Below, piece after piece: positions 1 to 7,762 of a stretch of 25,934 bases of DNA. The stretch covers positions 1-25,934 of the forward strand of contig NZ_JALNWM010000013.1 of assembly GCF_023230885.1 (NCBI RefSeq), read 5' to 3'. Positions within the stretch are counted from its first letter, which is position 1, and every line of letters begins with the position of its first letter. The position numbers and the translations under genes were made by a program. The notes under the pieces were generated by a model, which had not been told where the DNA came from, searched no databases, and saw only the letters and a list, made by a program, of their open reading frames with translations. Origin of the DNA: Desulfocurvus sp. Lineage in GTDB: Bacteria; Desulfobacterota; Desulfovibrionia; Desulfovibrionales; Desulfovibrionaceae.

Positions 1-120
1 CCATCTAAGCCCCTTCAAATCGTGAAACACTCTTTCATATATGCCCGTCCCACCAAGTCCCTGGTCATCCCAGATAGTCCCGGTTATCTCGTCAACCACC
101 TCTAGTTATCCTGAATTCCA
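1..120. other. AT-richer left edge, possible end of a truncated gene
   Basis: Base composition here is much closer to 50% GC than in the rest of the window. Two reading frames are open to the left edge. On the minus strand a GTG at 99 begins 33 uninterrupted codons, with AGGA nine bases upstream. On the plus strand 34 codons run from base 1 to a TAG at 103-105. Third-position GC is only about 55-60% in both, unlike the surrounding genes. I recognise neither peptide, and one may simply be the complement of the other. It could be the edge of an acquired gene or an AT-rich intergenic stretch. Confidence 0.3.
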
Positions 121-243
121 TCACTTGGAGGCCGCGAGGCGCTGCCGGGCGCTGCGGGTTTTTCGGGGCGCTGCGTGCCGCGGGGTGGTCCGGACGGCTC
201 CGGACGTTGCCCGTGCCCGGGCAGCCCCCGGCCGTCCCGCGCC

Positions 244-341
244 GCCGCCGCGAGCCGGGGGGCAGGGGGCGCCGCCGTGAGCCGGAGGGCAGGGGACGCC
301 GCCGTGAGCCGGAGGGCAGGGGACGCCGCCGCGAGCCGGGA
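244..341. repeat. 27-bp tandem repeat, about 3.6 copies
   Basis: Copies start at 244, 271 and 298, with a partial one at 325-341. Copies two and three are identical. Copy one differs by a few bases (cgag for tgag, gggg for gagg). The unit is divisible by three, so all frames stay open and give low-complexity Arg/Pro/Ser or Ala/Gly/Arg peptides. None has a ribosome site or recognisable domain, so I read this as a non-coding minisatellite. Confidence 0.85.
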
Positions 342-472
342 GTGCTCTGGAACCTCAAAAAGGTTCGCGGCGGGGAGGCAACGCCGCCTCGCCGCCCCGC
401 CGCCCGCGCGCCCAGCGCGCCCGGGTGGGGCGAAAAGGCCCCATTGCGGGAGATTTTCACCCCGTGGCGCTG

Positions 473-498
473 AAAGCATTGCAGTATAATGCTTTTTT
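473..498 (+). terminator. AT-rich intrinsic terminator
   Basis: AAAGCATT at 473-480 pairs with AATGCTTT at 488-495 across a 7-base loop, and six T residues follow (493-498). GCGCT at 467-471 and AGCGC at 499-503 could close a further outer stem. It would insulate the regulatory region at 559-646 from transcription entering from the left. The loop side also contains TATAAT (485-490), but no matching -35 is present at the right distance, so I favour a terminator. Confidence 0.6.
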
Positions 499-558
499 AG
501 CGCAATCGTCCCGGACTCGGGAGATATGGTTCCCAGCCCCGCGGCACCGTCTTTTTAC

Positions 559-581
559 CATTGTTCCGTAAAACATTGTTC
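559..581 (+). promoter_or_regulatory. direct repeat upstream of sigma-54 promoter, candidate activator site
   Basis: CATTGTTC occurs at 559-566 and again at 574-581, a 15-bp period. This is about 55-77 bases before the expected start site of the promoter at 610-625, a plausible distance for an enhancer-binding protein. A separate inverted repeat, TCCCG-N4-CGGGA, lies at 509-522. Assignment as activator sites is inference. Confidence 0.35.
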
Positions 582-609
582 TTAAATGAAAAATATCGCA
601 GACCCTCCC

Positions 610-625
610 TGGCACGGCCCTTGCT
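610..625 (+). promoter_or_regulatory. sigma-54 (-24/-12) promoter
   Basis: The sequence TGGCACGGCCCTTGCT matches the RpoN consensus TGGCACG-N4-TTGCW at every defined position. GG is at 611-612 and GC at 623-624, with exactly ten bases between. Transcription should start near 636, leaving about 59 bases of leader before the GTG at 695. Such promoters need an ATP-dependent enhancer-binding activator; none is encoded in the window. Confidence 0.85.
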
Positions 626-627
626 GA

Positions 628-646
628 AATTGAGAATCAAAATTAA
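628..646. promoter_or_regulatory. possible Fur-like operator at the start site
   Basis: An AT-rich element overlaps the predicted start of transcription and contains the palindrome TTGA-gaa-TCAA (630-640). Compared with the 7-1-7 Fur pattern TGATAAT-N-ATTATCA it matches about 10 of 14 positions. The site and the neighbouring TonB receptor fit iron or other metal control, but the match is weak and unproven. Confidence 0.3.
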
Positions 647-694
647 CGTGCGCGGCGCGGCTGACGCCCCGTGCGCCTATCCCAGGGAGGAACC

Positions 695-1555
695 GTGAAG
701 CGAGGCCCCAGTTTGTTGAATACCATCTTTGTCGGCGACCGCGTGGCGGATGTCGCCCGGTCCCTCGGGTGCTACCCCAAGGCCATGGTCGGCGGCCAGG
801 TGCCGATGATCGAAACGGAGTACCCCTTCGTCTGCCAGCTGGACTGCGTGCTGTGCATCATGGGCGCCAAGCGCAAGATGCTGCTGAACGCCTACCGGAA
901 AATGGACATCGATTACGTCGTGCTCGAGCGGACCGGCGGTGATCCGGATCCTTCGGGCATGGCTGCGGAGCTCGAGGCCGAGGGCCTGGCGGTCCGCGTG
1001 CTCGACTTCACGCGCGGGCTCGAACACGCCATCGCCGAGGCGGGCGGCATCTTCGGCCGCGAAAAGGAGGCCGTCAAGGTCGCCGCAGAGTACGGGCGGC
1101 AGCTCGAGGCGGCGCAGGCGAACCTGCCGCGCCCGGGCAAGCGGGTGCTCGTGCTGCTGGGCATCTCCCGGCCGGGGGCGGGCGCGCAGGAGCGCTACCT
1201 GCTGGCCGAAACGCCGGGGGGCTTCGTGGACACGGCGCTGCTCGCTCCGCTGGGATGCGAGAATGTCGCCGGGCCCCTGCTGAGCCCCACGGAGGAGACG
1301 GTCATGGGCGGCATCCAGCTGCTGCGCGAGTTCAAGGGCCTGGAAGAGGCCAACCCCGACGCCATCGCCCTGACCGGCGACCCGCTGGTGGGGCTGCTGG
1401 CCCTGCGCGACTTCGCCCGCGAGCACCCCGGGCAGGCGGCGCGGATTCCCGCCCTGCGCGACCACGCCGTCTACGCGCTGCCGCACTGTTGCGACGCCAA
1501 CCCCATGAGCTACCCCCACAGCCTCGCCTTGTGGGGCCAGGCGCTCGCCGGTTGA
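695..1555 (+). CDS. leaderless TroA-like substrate-binding-fold protein with CX3CX2C motif
   Basis: Predicted 286 aa. The start is GTG 695 because GGGAGG at 685-690 sits four bases before it; an in-frame GTG at 671 has no such site. The middle and C-terminal parts resemble iron-siderophore or metal substrate-binding proteins: an alternating Rossmann-like pattern, a long helix like the one joining the two lobes (about 95-125), and an ending similar to the family's 'lpAvrn..Vy.lp' segment. There is no signal peptide or lipobox, so it should stay in the cytoplasm, which is odd for this fold. It has C47, C51 and C54 spaced CX3CX2C, plus H264-C265-C266 near the end, which could bind a metal or Fe-S cluster. 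It is first behind the sigma-54 promoter and 43 bases before the TonB receptor gene. A role in receiving or releasing an imported metal complex is inference. Confidence 0.75.
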   Translation: MKRGPSLLNTIFVGDRVADVARSLGCYPKAMVGGQVPMIETEYPFVCQLDCVLCIMGAKRKMLLNAYRKMDIDYVVLERTGGDPDPSGMAAELEAEGLAVRVLDFTRGLEHAIAEAGGIFGREKEAVKVAAEYGRQLEAAQANLPRPGKRVLVLLGISRPGAGAQERYLLAETPGGFVDTALLAPLGCENVAGPLLSPTEETVMGGIQLLREFKGLEEANPDAIALTGDPLVGLLALRDFAREHPGQAARIPALRDHAVYALPHCCDANPMSYPHSLALWGQALAG

Positions 1556-1598
1556 TGGCCCCCCGTTTCGATCCTTTTTCCGAATCCAGGAGAGAGCA

Positions 1599-3695
1599 AT
1601 GAAAAACCGTCACTGGTCAAGACTCGCGCCCGTGCTGCTGCTGGGCGTCCTGCTGGCCGCGCCCGCCCACGGCGCGCCGGGGCAGGGGCAGCCCGCCGAC
1701 GGGCAGGCCCTGGCCGCCGCCGCCGGCAACGCCACCGCGGCCGACGGCGCCCGGGGCGCCGCCCCGGCCGTCACCCTCGACAAGATCGTCGTGAGCGCCA
1801 CGCGTACCGAGCAGAGCGCCTTCGAGGCCCCCGCGTCGGTGGTGGCCCTGGAGGGCGACGCCATCGAGCGCCGCCAGGCCACCACCCTGCGCGACCTGCT
1901 GGAGGACGTGCCCAACCTCGAGTTCTCCGACCCGACCAACCCGTTCATCCAGAAGCCGTCCCTGCGCGGCCTGTCCCCGAGCCAGACGATCTTCAAGCTC
2001 GACGGCGCGCGCCAGAACTACACGTCGCAGTCCGGCATCGGGAACTCCCCGGTGGTCATCGACCCCGACATGCTCAAGCAGGTGGAGGTGCTGCGCGGGC
2101 CGTCCTCCGTGCTGCACGGCGGCGGCGGCATCGGCGGCGTGATCTCCATGCGCACCAAGGACGCCGCCGACCTGCTCGAACCGGGCAGCAACCTCGGCGG
2201 CAAGCTCAAGACCGGCTACCTGTCGGGCACCCACCAGACCATGAGCTCCCTGGCTCTCTACGGGCGCCAGGGCATGTTCGACCTGGTCGGCCAGGGCGTC
2301 TACCGCGACTTCGGGGACACCAGGACCACCAACCCCTCGCCCTCGAAGGACACCAGCTACCGCAGCGGCTACTCGCGCAGCAGCCTGCTCAAGCTCGCGG
2401 TCACGCCGGACGACGACCAGTACCTCTCCCTGGCCTACACCTTCAGCGACGGGCGGCACTCGTCCACCCGCGCGGTCAGCACCTTCACGCAGCAGGAGCA
2501 CCGCCTCGTGGGCAACTACGAGCTGGCCCCCGCCGACAAGCCGTGGCTGGACCTCAAGCTGACCACCCAGGCCGCCTGGCGCGAAAACGAATACCTGAAC
2601 GACGTGCCCCGCCAGCTGAAGGACAAGTTCACCTCCTTTGGCGGCAGCCTCCAGAACACCTCGCGCTTCTCCCTGGGCGAGGTGGCCGACAACGCGCTGA
2701 CCTACGGGCTGGACTACTACCGGGACCACCAGGAGGGCACCGACTTCGGCCGACCCGACCCCGCCCGCCCCGAGGCCACCGCCAGCGACATGGGCCTCTT
2801 CATCCAGGACGAGCTGGAGCTGTTCGACCGCCTGACGCTGATTCCGGCCCTGCGCTACACCTCCTACTCCCGTTCCTCCGACTCCGATGTCGCCGACGAC
2901 CAGAGCGAGGGCCGCATCACGCCCAAGTTCACCACCAAGCTCCAGGTCATGCCCTGGCTGAGCGTCTTCGGCTCGTACTCCGAGTCCTTCCGGCCGCCGT
3001 CCATGGACGAGATATATTACGCTATGGACTACCCCCTGCCCTGGGGCACCATCCGCGTGCTGCCCAACCCCAACCTCGAACCGGAAACCGCCGAGACCTG
3101 GGAGACCGGCTTCAACCTGGGCTTCGACGGGGTCTTTACCGCCAACGATCCCCTGCGCCTGAAGGCGACCTACTTCCGCGAGGACATCAAGAACCTCATC
3201 GAATCGCAGCTGACCAAGAACTTCACCACCCCGCCCCTGGGCGAGATCCACTACCAGAGCGTGAACGTCAACCGCGCGGAGCGCTTCGGCTACGAGGTCG
3301 AGCTGGAATACGGCGTGGCGGGCTTCTCCTTCGCCGCGTCCTACGGCAAGACCATCGGCCACGACAAGGAAACGCGCGAGCGCGTGGGCGGCAGCCCGGA
3401 AAAGCTGGCCCTGCGCCTGGGCTACCTCTTCGCCGACTCCGGGCTGAACCTCTTCTGGAAGTCCCGCTTCGTCAGCGCCTACAGGTACTACGACGTGTTC
3501 GCCGCCAGCGAGGCCACCCGCCATCCCTACGCCGTCCACGGCGTGGGGCTGACCTGGGAGCCCCGCCTGGAGTCCCTCGAGGGCCTGCGCCTGGACTTCA
3601 GCGTGGATAACCTCTTCGACCAGCACTACACCAACTACGACGGATCCTACGAGATCGGCCAGAGCGTCAACATGACCCTGTCCTACTCCTTCTAG
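1599..3695 (+). CDS. TonB-dependent outer-membrane receptor
   Basis: Predicted 698 aa. ATG 1599 follows AGGAG at 1588-1592. A signal peptide covers roughly residues 1-25. A low-complexity Ala/Gly linker leads to a TonB-box-like LDKIVVSATR (60-69), then a plug domain (about 75-190) with the usual RGxxxSQTIFKLDG and VEVLRGPSSVLHG motifs, then a 22-strand-type barrel ending in a terminal Phe (SYSF) for BAM-mediated insertion. It has FRPPS (464-468) and NPNL (490-493) boxes as in haem and haemoglobin receptors, but no histidine lies between them, so haem as substrate is doubtful. It probably imports a ligand for the YejABEF transporter encoded just downstream. The family is certain; the substrate is not. 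Confidence 0.93.
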   Translation: MKNRHWSRLAPVLLLGVLLAAPAHGAPGQGQPADGQALAAAAGNATAADGARGAAPAVTLDKIVVSATRTEQSAFEAPASVVALEGDAIERRQATTLRDLLEDVPNLEFSDPTNPFIQKPSLRGLSPSQTIFKLDGARQNYTSQSGIGNSPVVIDPDMLKQVEVLRGPSSVLHGGGGIGGVISMRTKDAADLLEPGSNLGGKLKTGYLSGTHQTMSSLALYGRQGMFDLVGQGVYRDFGDTRTTNPSPSKDTSYRSGYSRSSLLKLAVTPDDDQYLSLAYTFSDGRHSSTRAVSTFTQQEHRLVGNYELAPADKPWLDLKLTTQAAWRENEYLNDVPRQLKDKFTSFGGSLQNTSRFSLGEVADNALTYGLDYYRDHQEGTDFGRPDPARPEATASDMGLFIQDELELFDRLTLIPALRYTSYSRSSDSDVADDQSEGRITPKFTTKLQVMPWLSVFGSYSESFRPPSMDEIYYAMDYPLPWGTIRVLPNPNLEPETAETWETGFNLGFDGVFTANDPLRLKATYFREDIKNLIESQLTKNFTTPPLGEIHYQSVNVNRAERFGYEVELEYGVAGFSFAASYGKTIGHDKETRERVGGSPEKLALRLGYLFADSGLNLFWKSRFVSAYRYYDVFAASEATRHPYAVHGVGLTWEPRLESLEGLRLDFSVDNLFDQHYTNYDGSYEIGQSVNMTLSYSF

Positions 3696-3718
3696 GTCAA
3701 CCCGAACGCCGTTTCGAT

Positions 3719-3748
3719 GGCCCGGCTCCGCATGCGCGGGGCCGGGCC
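3719..3748 (+). terminator. GC-rich hairpin between receptor and yejA, attenuator-like
   Basis: GGCCCGGCTCCGC at 3719-3731 pairs with GCGGGGCCGGGCC at 3736-3748 (13 bp, one G-U), with a 4-base loop. There is no T-tract, so it is unlikely to be a full terminator. It sits just before the yejA ribosome site (GGAG at 3754-3757). It may lower downstream expression relative to the receptor or protect the 3' end of a processed receptor mRNA. Confidence 0.45.
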
Positions 3749-3762
3749 GTTCCGGAGAAGAT

Positions 3763-5622
3763 GTGCCGTTTTGCCACTGCCTTGCCCCGGCCCGCCGCCT
3801 GATGCGGGCGGCCGTTCTGCTGGCGGCGGTCCTTGCCCTGCCCGCCGCGCTCCCCGGCGCCGCCCGCGGGGAGGGGATCACCGTGACCCACGCCCTGACC
3901 ATCGCGGGGGCCCCGGGCCTGCCGCCCGGCTTCAGCCATTTCCCCTATGTGAACCCCGCCGCGCCAAAGGGCGGCGAGCTGCGCCTGCACGCCGTGGGCA
4001 CCTTCGACACCACCAACCCGTTTTCCTCCAAGGGCGACCTGCCCGCCGGGTTCGGCCTGCTGCACGACAGCCTGACCACCCCCGCGCGCGACGAGCCCGG
4101 CACGGACTATTGCCTCGTGGCGCAGCGCATCCGCTACCCCGACGACCGGTCGTGGATCGAGTTCGACATCAACCCCGCCGCGCGCTTCCATGACGGCAGC
4201 CCCATCACGGCCCATGACGTGGTCTTCTCGTACGAGGCGACCATGAGCAATATCGGCAGCGTGCTCCAGCGCTTCTTCGCCGACATCCTCTCGGTGCGCG
4301 CCGTGGGCGAGCGGTGCGTCCGCTTCACCTTCGCCCCCGGCGCCAGCCGCGAGATCCCGCAGTATGTGGGCCGGCTGTACATCTACCCCGCCAGCTTCTG
4401 GAAAGGGCGCGACCTCGGCCGCACGGCCCTGGAGATCGTGCCGGGCAGCGGCCCCTACCGCCTGCGCTCGTTCCGCCAGGGGCGCGAGGTCGTCTACGAG
4501 CGCGTGCGCGACTACTGGGCGGCCGACCTGCCCGTCTGCCGGGGGCGCTTCAATTTCGACACCGTGCGCTACGAGTATTTCCGCGACGCCACCGTGGCCC
4601 AGGAGGCCTTCCGCGCCGGGCACTACGACCTCCGGGAGGAGCATTCCGCCAAGAACTGGCACACCCTGTACACCGGCCCGGCCTTCGACAGCGGGGAGAT
4701 CGTCAGGGAGAGCCTGCCCCACGGCCGCGACCTGGGCATCCAGGGCTTCTTCTTCAACACCCGCAGGCCCATGTTCGCCGACATCCGCGTCCGGCGCGCC
4801 ATCGTGCTGGCCCTGGACTACGAGTGGATCAACCGCCAGTTCTTCTGGAACGAGCAGTTGCGGACCACGAGCTATTTCACCAACACCGAGCTGGCGTGCT
4901 CCGGCGTGCCCGGGGGGCGCGAGCTGGAGCTGCTCGAACCCTTCCGGGACCGGTTGCCCCGCGAGCTTTTCGAGCGGCCCCACGCCTTCCCCGTTTCCCA
5001 GGCCGACGGCCACAACCGGGACAACCTGCTGCAGGCCGCCCGGCTGCTGGACGAGGCGGGCTACCGCGTGCGGGACGGCCTGCGCCGCCATCCGCAGACG
5101 GGGCTTCCGCTGCGCTTCCAGCTGCTGACGGATTCGGCGGCGGTGCGGCGCCTGGCCGTGTCCTTCGCGGGCAACCTGCGCCGCCTGGGCATCGGGCTGC
5201 ATGTGTTCGTGGCCGACACGCCGACCTTCATGCGCAAGAAGTCCGACTTCGACTTCGACATGGTTTCCGCCTTCTTCGGCCACGGGCGCCACCCCGGCCA
5301 GGAGCTGCGCTTTTTCTGGCATTCCATGTCGCGGGATATGCCGGACAGCCCGAACCTGGCGGGCATCGCCGACCCAGCGGTGGACGCGCTGGTGGAGGCC
5401 GTCCTCGCCGCCCGGGAGCGCAAGGAGACCGTCGCCGCCTGCCGGGCGCTGGACCGTGTGCTGCTGTGGGGCGAATACGTCGTGCCCCTCGGGGCCTCGG
5501 GCGTGGACCGCGTGGCTTACCGCCGCGGGATCGAGCACCCCCGGGCCGGGCGTTCGTCTTTTGTCGACATCAACGCCTGGTGGGCCTCGTCGGACCAGGG
5601 CCATCCCCGGGGGACGCAATGA
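3763..5622 (+). CDS. yejA: YejA-type peptide ABC transporter substrate-binding protein
   Basis: Predicted 619 aa, family 5 extracellular solute-binding protein; E. coli YejA is of similar length. GTG 3763 is preceded by GGAG at 3754-3757. ATG 3802 is an alternative that keeps the hydrophobic part of the signal peptide. The export signal ends near ALPGAARG. The N-terminal pattern is diagnostic for the YejA subgroup: HALTIAG, FPYVNPAAPKGGELRL, FDTTNPFSSKG, then PDDRSWIEF and FHDGSPITAHDVVFSYE. YejA proteins deliver peptides, including microcin C-type peptide-nucleotides, to YejBEF. It follows the receptor gene by 67 bases and overlaps yejB by four (ATGA). Family assignment is strong. The natural ligand is unknown and might be a metallophore rather than a plain peptide. 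Confidence 0.93.
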   Translation: MPFCHCLAPARRLMRAAVLLAAVLALPAALPGAARGEGITVTHALTIAGAPGLPPGFSHFPYVNPAAPKGGELRLHAVGTFDTTNPFSSKGDLPAGFGLLHDSLTTPARDEPGTDYCLVAQRIRYPDDRSWIEFDINPAARFHDGSPITAHDVVFSYEATMSNIGSVLQRFFADILSVRAVGERCVRFTFAPGASREIPQYVGRLYIYPASFWKGRDLGRTALEIVPGSGPYRLRSFRQGREVVYERVRDYWAADLPVCRGRFNFDTVRYEYFRDATVAQEAFRAGHYDLREEHSAKNWHTLYTGPAFDSGEIVRESLPHGRDLGIQGFFFNTRRPMFADIRVRRAIVLALDYEWINRQFFWNEQLRTTSYFTNTELACSGVPGGRELELLEPFRDRLPRELFERPHAFPVSQADGHNRDNLLQAARLLDEAGYRVRDGLRRHPQTGLPLRFQLLTDSAAVRRLAVSFAGNLRRLGIGLHVFVADTPTFMRKKSDFDFDMVSAFFGHGRHPGQELRFFWHSMSRDMPDSPNLAGIADPAVDALVEAVLAARERKETVAACRALDRVLLWGEYVVPLGASGVDRVAYRRGIEHPRAGRSSFVDINAWWASSDQGHPRGTQ

Positions 5623-6716
5623 GCGGCTATATCCTGAAACGGCTCGCCCTGGTCGTGCCGACGCTGCTGGCCATCCTGACCGTCAATTTCTTCGTGATCC
5701 AGCTCTGCCCGGGCGGCCCGGTGGAGCAGGCGCTGGCGCGCATCCAGGGCCAGGCGCGCTCGGCCCTGGAGCGGGCGGGCGGGGCCACGCAGGACGAGAT
5801 CAAGGTGGTCCAGAGCTCGCTGGACAACCTGGACGGCTATCGCCCCGGGGCCCACGCCGACCCCGAGCTGGTGGAGCGCATCCGGCGCCACTACGGCTTC
5901 GACCGGCCCCTGCTGGAGCGCTACTGGACCATGCTGCGCGACTTCGCCCTGTTCCGCTTCGGCGAGAGCTTCCACCGGGACAAGACCATCCTGGAGCTGG
6001 TGCGCGAGAAGCTGCCCGTCTCGCTGTCCCTGGGGCTTTGGACCACGCTGCTCTCGTACCTGGTCTCCGTCCCGCTGGGCATCCGCCGGGCCGTCCGGGC
6101 CGGGACGCGGTTCGACGCCTGGTCGGGGTTCGCCGTGGTCGTGGCCAGCGCCATCCCCGCCTTCCTGTTCGCCATCCTGCTGGTCATCCTGTTCGCGGGC
6201 GGCAGCTACTGGAGCGTCTTTCCGCTGCGCGGGCTGGTGTCTCCGGGGTTCGAGGCCATGTCGCCGCTGCACAAGGTCGCCGACTACCTGTGGCACATGG
6301 TCCTGCCCGTGTTGTCGCTGGTCATCGGCGGCTTCGCGGGCATGACCCAGCTGACCCGCAACTGCTTCCTGGACGAGATCGGCAAGCAGTATGTGGTCAC
6401 CGCGCGGGCCAAGGGGCTGACCGAGGGGCGCGTGCTCTACGGCCATGTGTTCCGCAACGCCATGCTGATCTTCATCGCCGGGTTCCCCGGGGCGTTCCTG
6501 GGCATGTTCTTCACCGGCTCGCTGCTGGTGGAGGTCATCTTCTCGCTGGACGGGCTGGGGCTCATGGGTTTCGAGGCCACCATGCAGCGGGACTATCCGC
6601 TGATGTTCGCCACGCTGTACCTGTCGACGCTGCTCGGCCTGGTGGTCAAGATACTGAGCGACATCACCTATGCGCTGGTGGACCCGCGCATCGACTTCAA
6701 CCCGGTCCGGCAATGA
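5619..6716 (+). CDS. yejB: YejB-type ABC transporter permease
   Basis: Predicted 365 aa inner-membrane permease of the DppB/OppB type. ATG 5619 lies in an ATGA overlap with the end of yejA. It opens with the conserved YILKRLxLVxPTLLAI segment and a PGGPVEQAL motif typical of YejB. A large periplasmic region follows (about 45-150), then several membrane helices. The EAA-type loop that docks the ATPase is visible as VTARAKGLTEGRVLYGHVF. The gene ends in a further ATGA overlap with yejE, implying translational coupling across the transporter. Confidence 0.95.
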   Translation: MSGYILKRLALVVPTLLAILTVNFFVIQLCPGGPVEQALARIQGQARSALERAGGATQDEIKVVQSSLDNLDGYRPGAHADPELVERIRRHYGFDRPLLERYWTMLRDFALFRFGESFHRDKTILELVREKLPVSLSLGLWTTLLSYLVSVPLGIRRAVRAGTRFDAWSGFAVVVASAIPAFLFAILLVILFAGGSYWSVFPLRGLVSPGFEAMSPLHKVADYLWHMVLPVLSLVIGGFAGMTQLTRNCFLDEIGKQYVVTARAKGLTEGRVLYGHVFRNAMLIFIAGFPGAFLGMFFTGSLLVEVIFSLDGLGLMGFEATMQRDYPLMFATLYLSTLLGLVVKILSDITYALVDPRIDFNPVRQ

Positions 6717-7762
6717 AGGGGCGACGCATGGCTTTCAGGCTTCAGGGCATCAACGCGCGGCGCTGGGCCGCGTTTCGCGCCAACAGGCGAGGCTTTGTCT
6801 CCCTGGTCTTGTTCCTGGCGCTGTTCGGCACGAGCCTGTGCGCGGAGATTCTGGCCAACGACCGCCCGCTTCTGCTGGTCTTCCGGGGCGAGCTGCATTG
6901 CCCGCTGCTGTTCGACTATCCCGAAACCGCCTTTGGCGGGGCCTTCGAGACGGCGGCGGACTATCACGACCCGGCCCTGCGCGCCCTGGTGGAGCGCGAG
7001 GGCTGGATGCTCTGGCCGCCGGTGCGCTATTCCTACGCCACCGTCGCCCGCGCGGAGACGGCGCCGTTTCCCACCCCGCCCTCGGCGGAGCACTGGCTGG
7101 GCACGGACGACAGCGGGCGCGACGTGCTGGCCCGCCTGCTCTACGGGTTCCGGCTTTCGGTGCTCTTCGGGCTTCTGCTGGCGGGCAGCGGCGCGCTGAT
7201 CGGCATCTGCGTCGGGGCCGTGCTGGGCTATCGCGGCGGCCGGATCGACCTGGCCGGGCAGCGCTTCATGGAGATCTGGGGCGCCATGCCCGTGACCTAC
7301 CTGCTGATCATCCTGGCCAGCTTCGTGGAGCCGACCTTCTGGATGCTGCTGGGCATCATGCTGCTCTTCGGCTGGATGGGGCTGGTGGATGTCGTGCGCG
7401 CGGAGTTCCTGAAAGGCCGCAAGCAGGACTATGTGCGCGCGGCCCGGGCCCTTGGGGTGCGCGAGCGGCGCGTCATGTTCCGCCACATCCTGCCCAACGC
7501 GCTGGTCGCGACCATCTCGTCCCTGCCGTTCATCCTCAACGGGGGGATCATCACCCTGACCTCCCTGGATTTCCTGGGCTTCGGCCTGCCGCCGGACTCC
7601 CCGGCGCTGGGGGAGCTGCTGGCCCAGGGCAAGACCAACATCCACGCCCCCTGGATCGGGCTTACGGCCTTCGGCGCGCTGGCCGTCCTGCCGTGCCTGC
7701 TGGTGTTCATCGGCGAGGCCGTGCGCGATGCTTTCGACCCCAACGGAGGGCTGCGGGCATGA
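6713..7762 (+). CDS. yejE: YejE-type ABC transporter permease
   Basis: Predicted 349 aa, the second membrane subunit. The chosen start ATG 6713 overlaps the yejB stop. ATG 6728, five codons in, has AGGGG upstream and is a good alternative. The N-terminus (RRWAAFRANRRGF, then LANDRPLLL and LLFDYPETAFGG) is characteristic of YejE. A long periplasmic loop then ends in the family motif LGTDDSGRDVLARLLYGFRLS. The membrane part carries the EAA loop (YVRAARALGVRERRVMFRHILPNA in part). It ends in an ATGA overlap with the ATPase gene. Confidence 0.95.
   Translation: MKGRRMAFRLQGINARRWAAFRANRRGFVSLVLFLALFGTSLCAEILANDRPLLLVFRGELHCPLLFDYPETAFGGAFETAADYHDPALRALVEREGWMLWPPVRYSYATVARAETAPFPTPPSAEHWLGTDDSGRDVLARLLYGFRLSVLFGLLLAGSGALIGICVGAVLGYRGGRIDLAGQRFMEIWGAMPVTYLLIILASFVEPTFWMLLGIMLLFGWMGLVDVVRAEFLKGRKQDYVRAARALGVRERRVMFRHILPNALVATISSLPFILNGGIITLTSLDFLGFGLPPDSPALGELLAQGKTNIHAPWIGLTAFGALAVLPCLLVFIGEAVRDAFDPNGGLRA

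Noticed and set aside
244..341. CRISPR array
   Set aside because: Repeats are directly adjacent with no spacers.
92..479. Overlapping open frames on both strands with Arg/Pro/Ser or Ala/Gly/Arg repeats
   Set aside because: They are products of the 27-bp tandem repeat in GC-rich DNA; no ribosome sites or domains.
830..945. CX3CX2C followed by GGDP in the first protein, suggesting a radical SAM enzyme
   Set aside because: The rest of the protein follows the substrate-binding-protein pattern, and the protein lacks the later radical SAM barrel motifs.
1617..3902. 761-codon open frame on the minus strand opposite the TonB receptor
   Set aside because: Shadow of a GC-rich gene; its peptide is Val/Gly/Ala/Glu-rich without domains, and the plus strand encodes a clear receptor.
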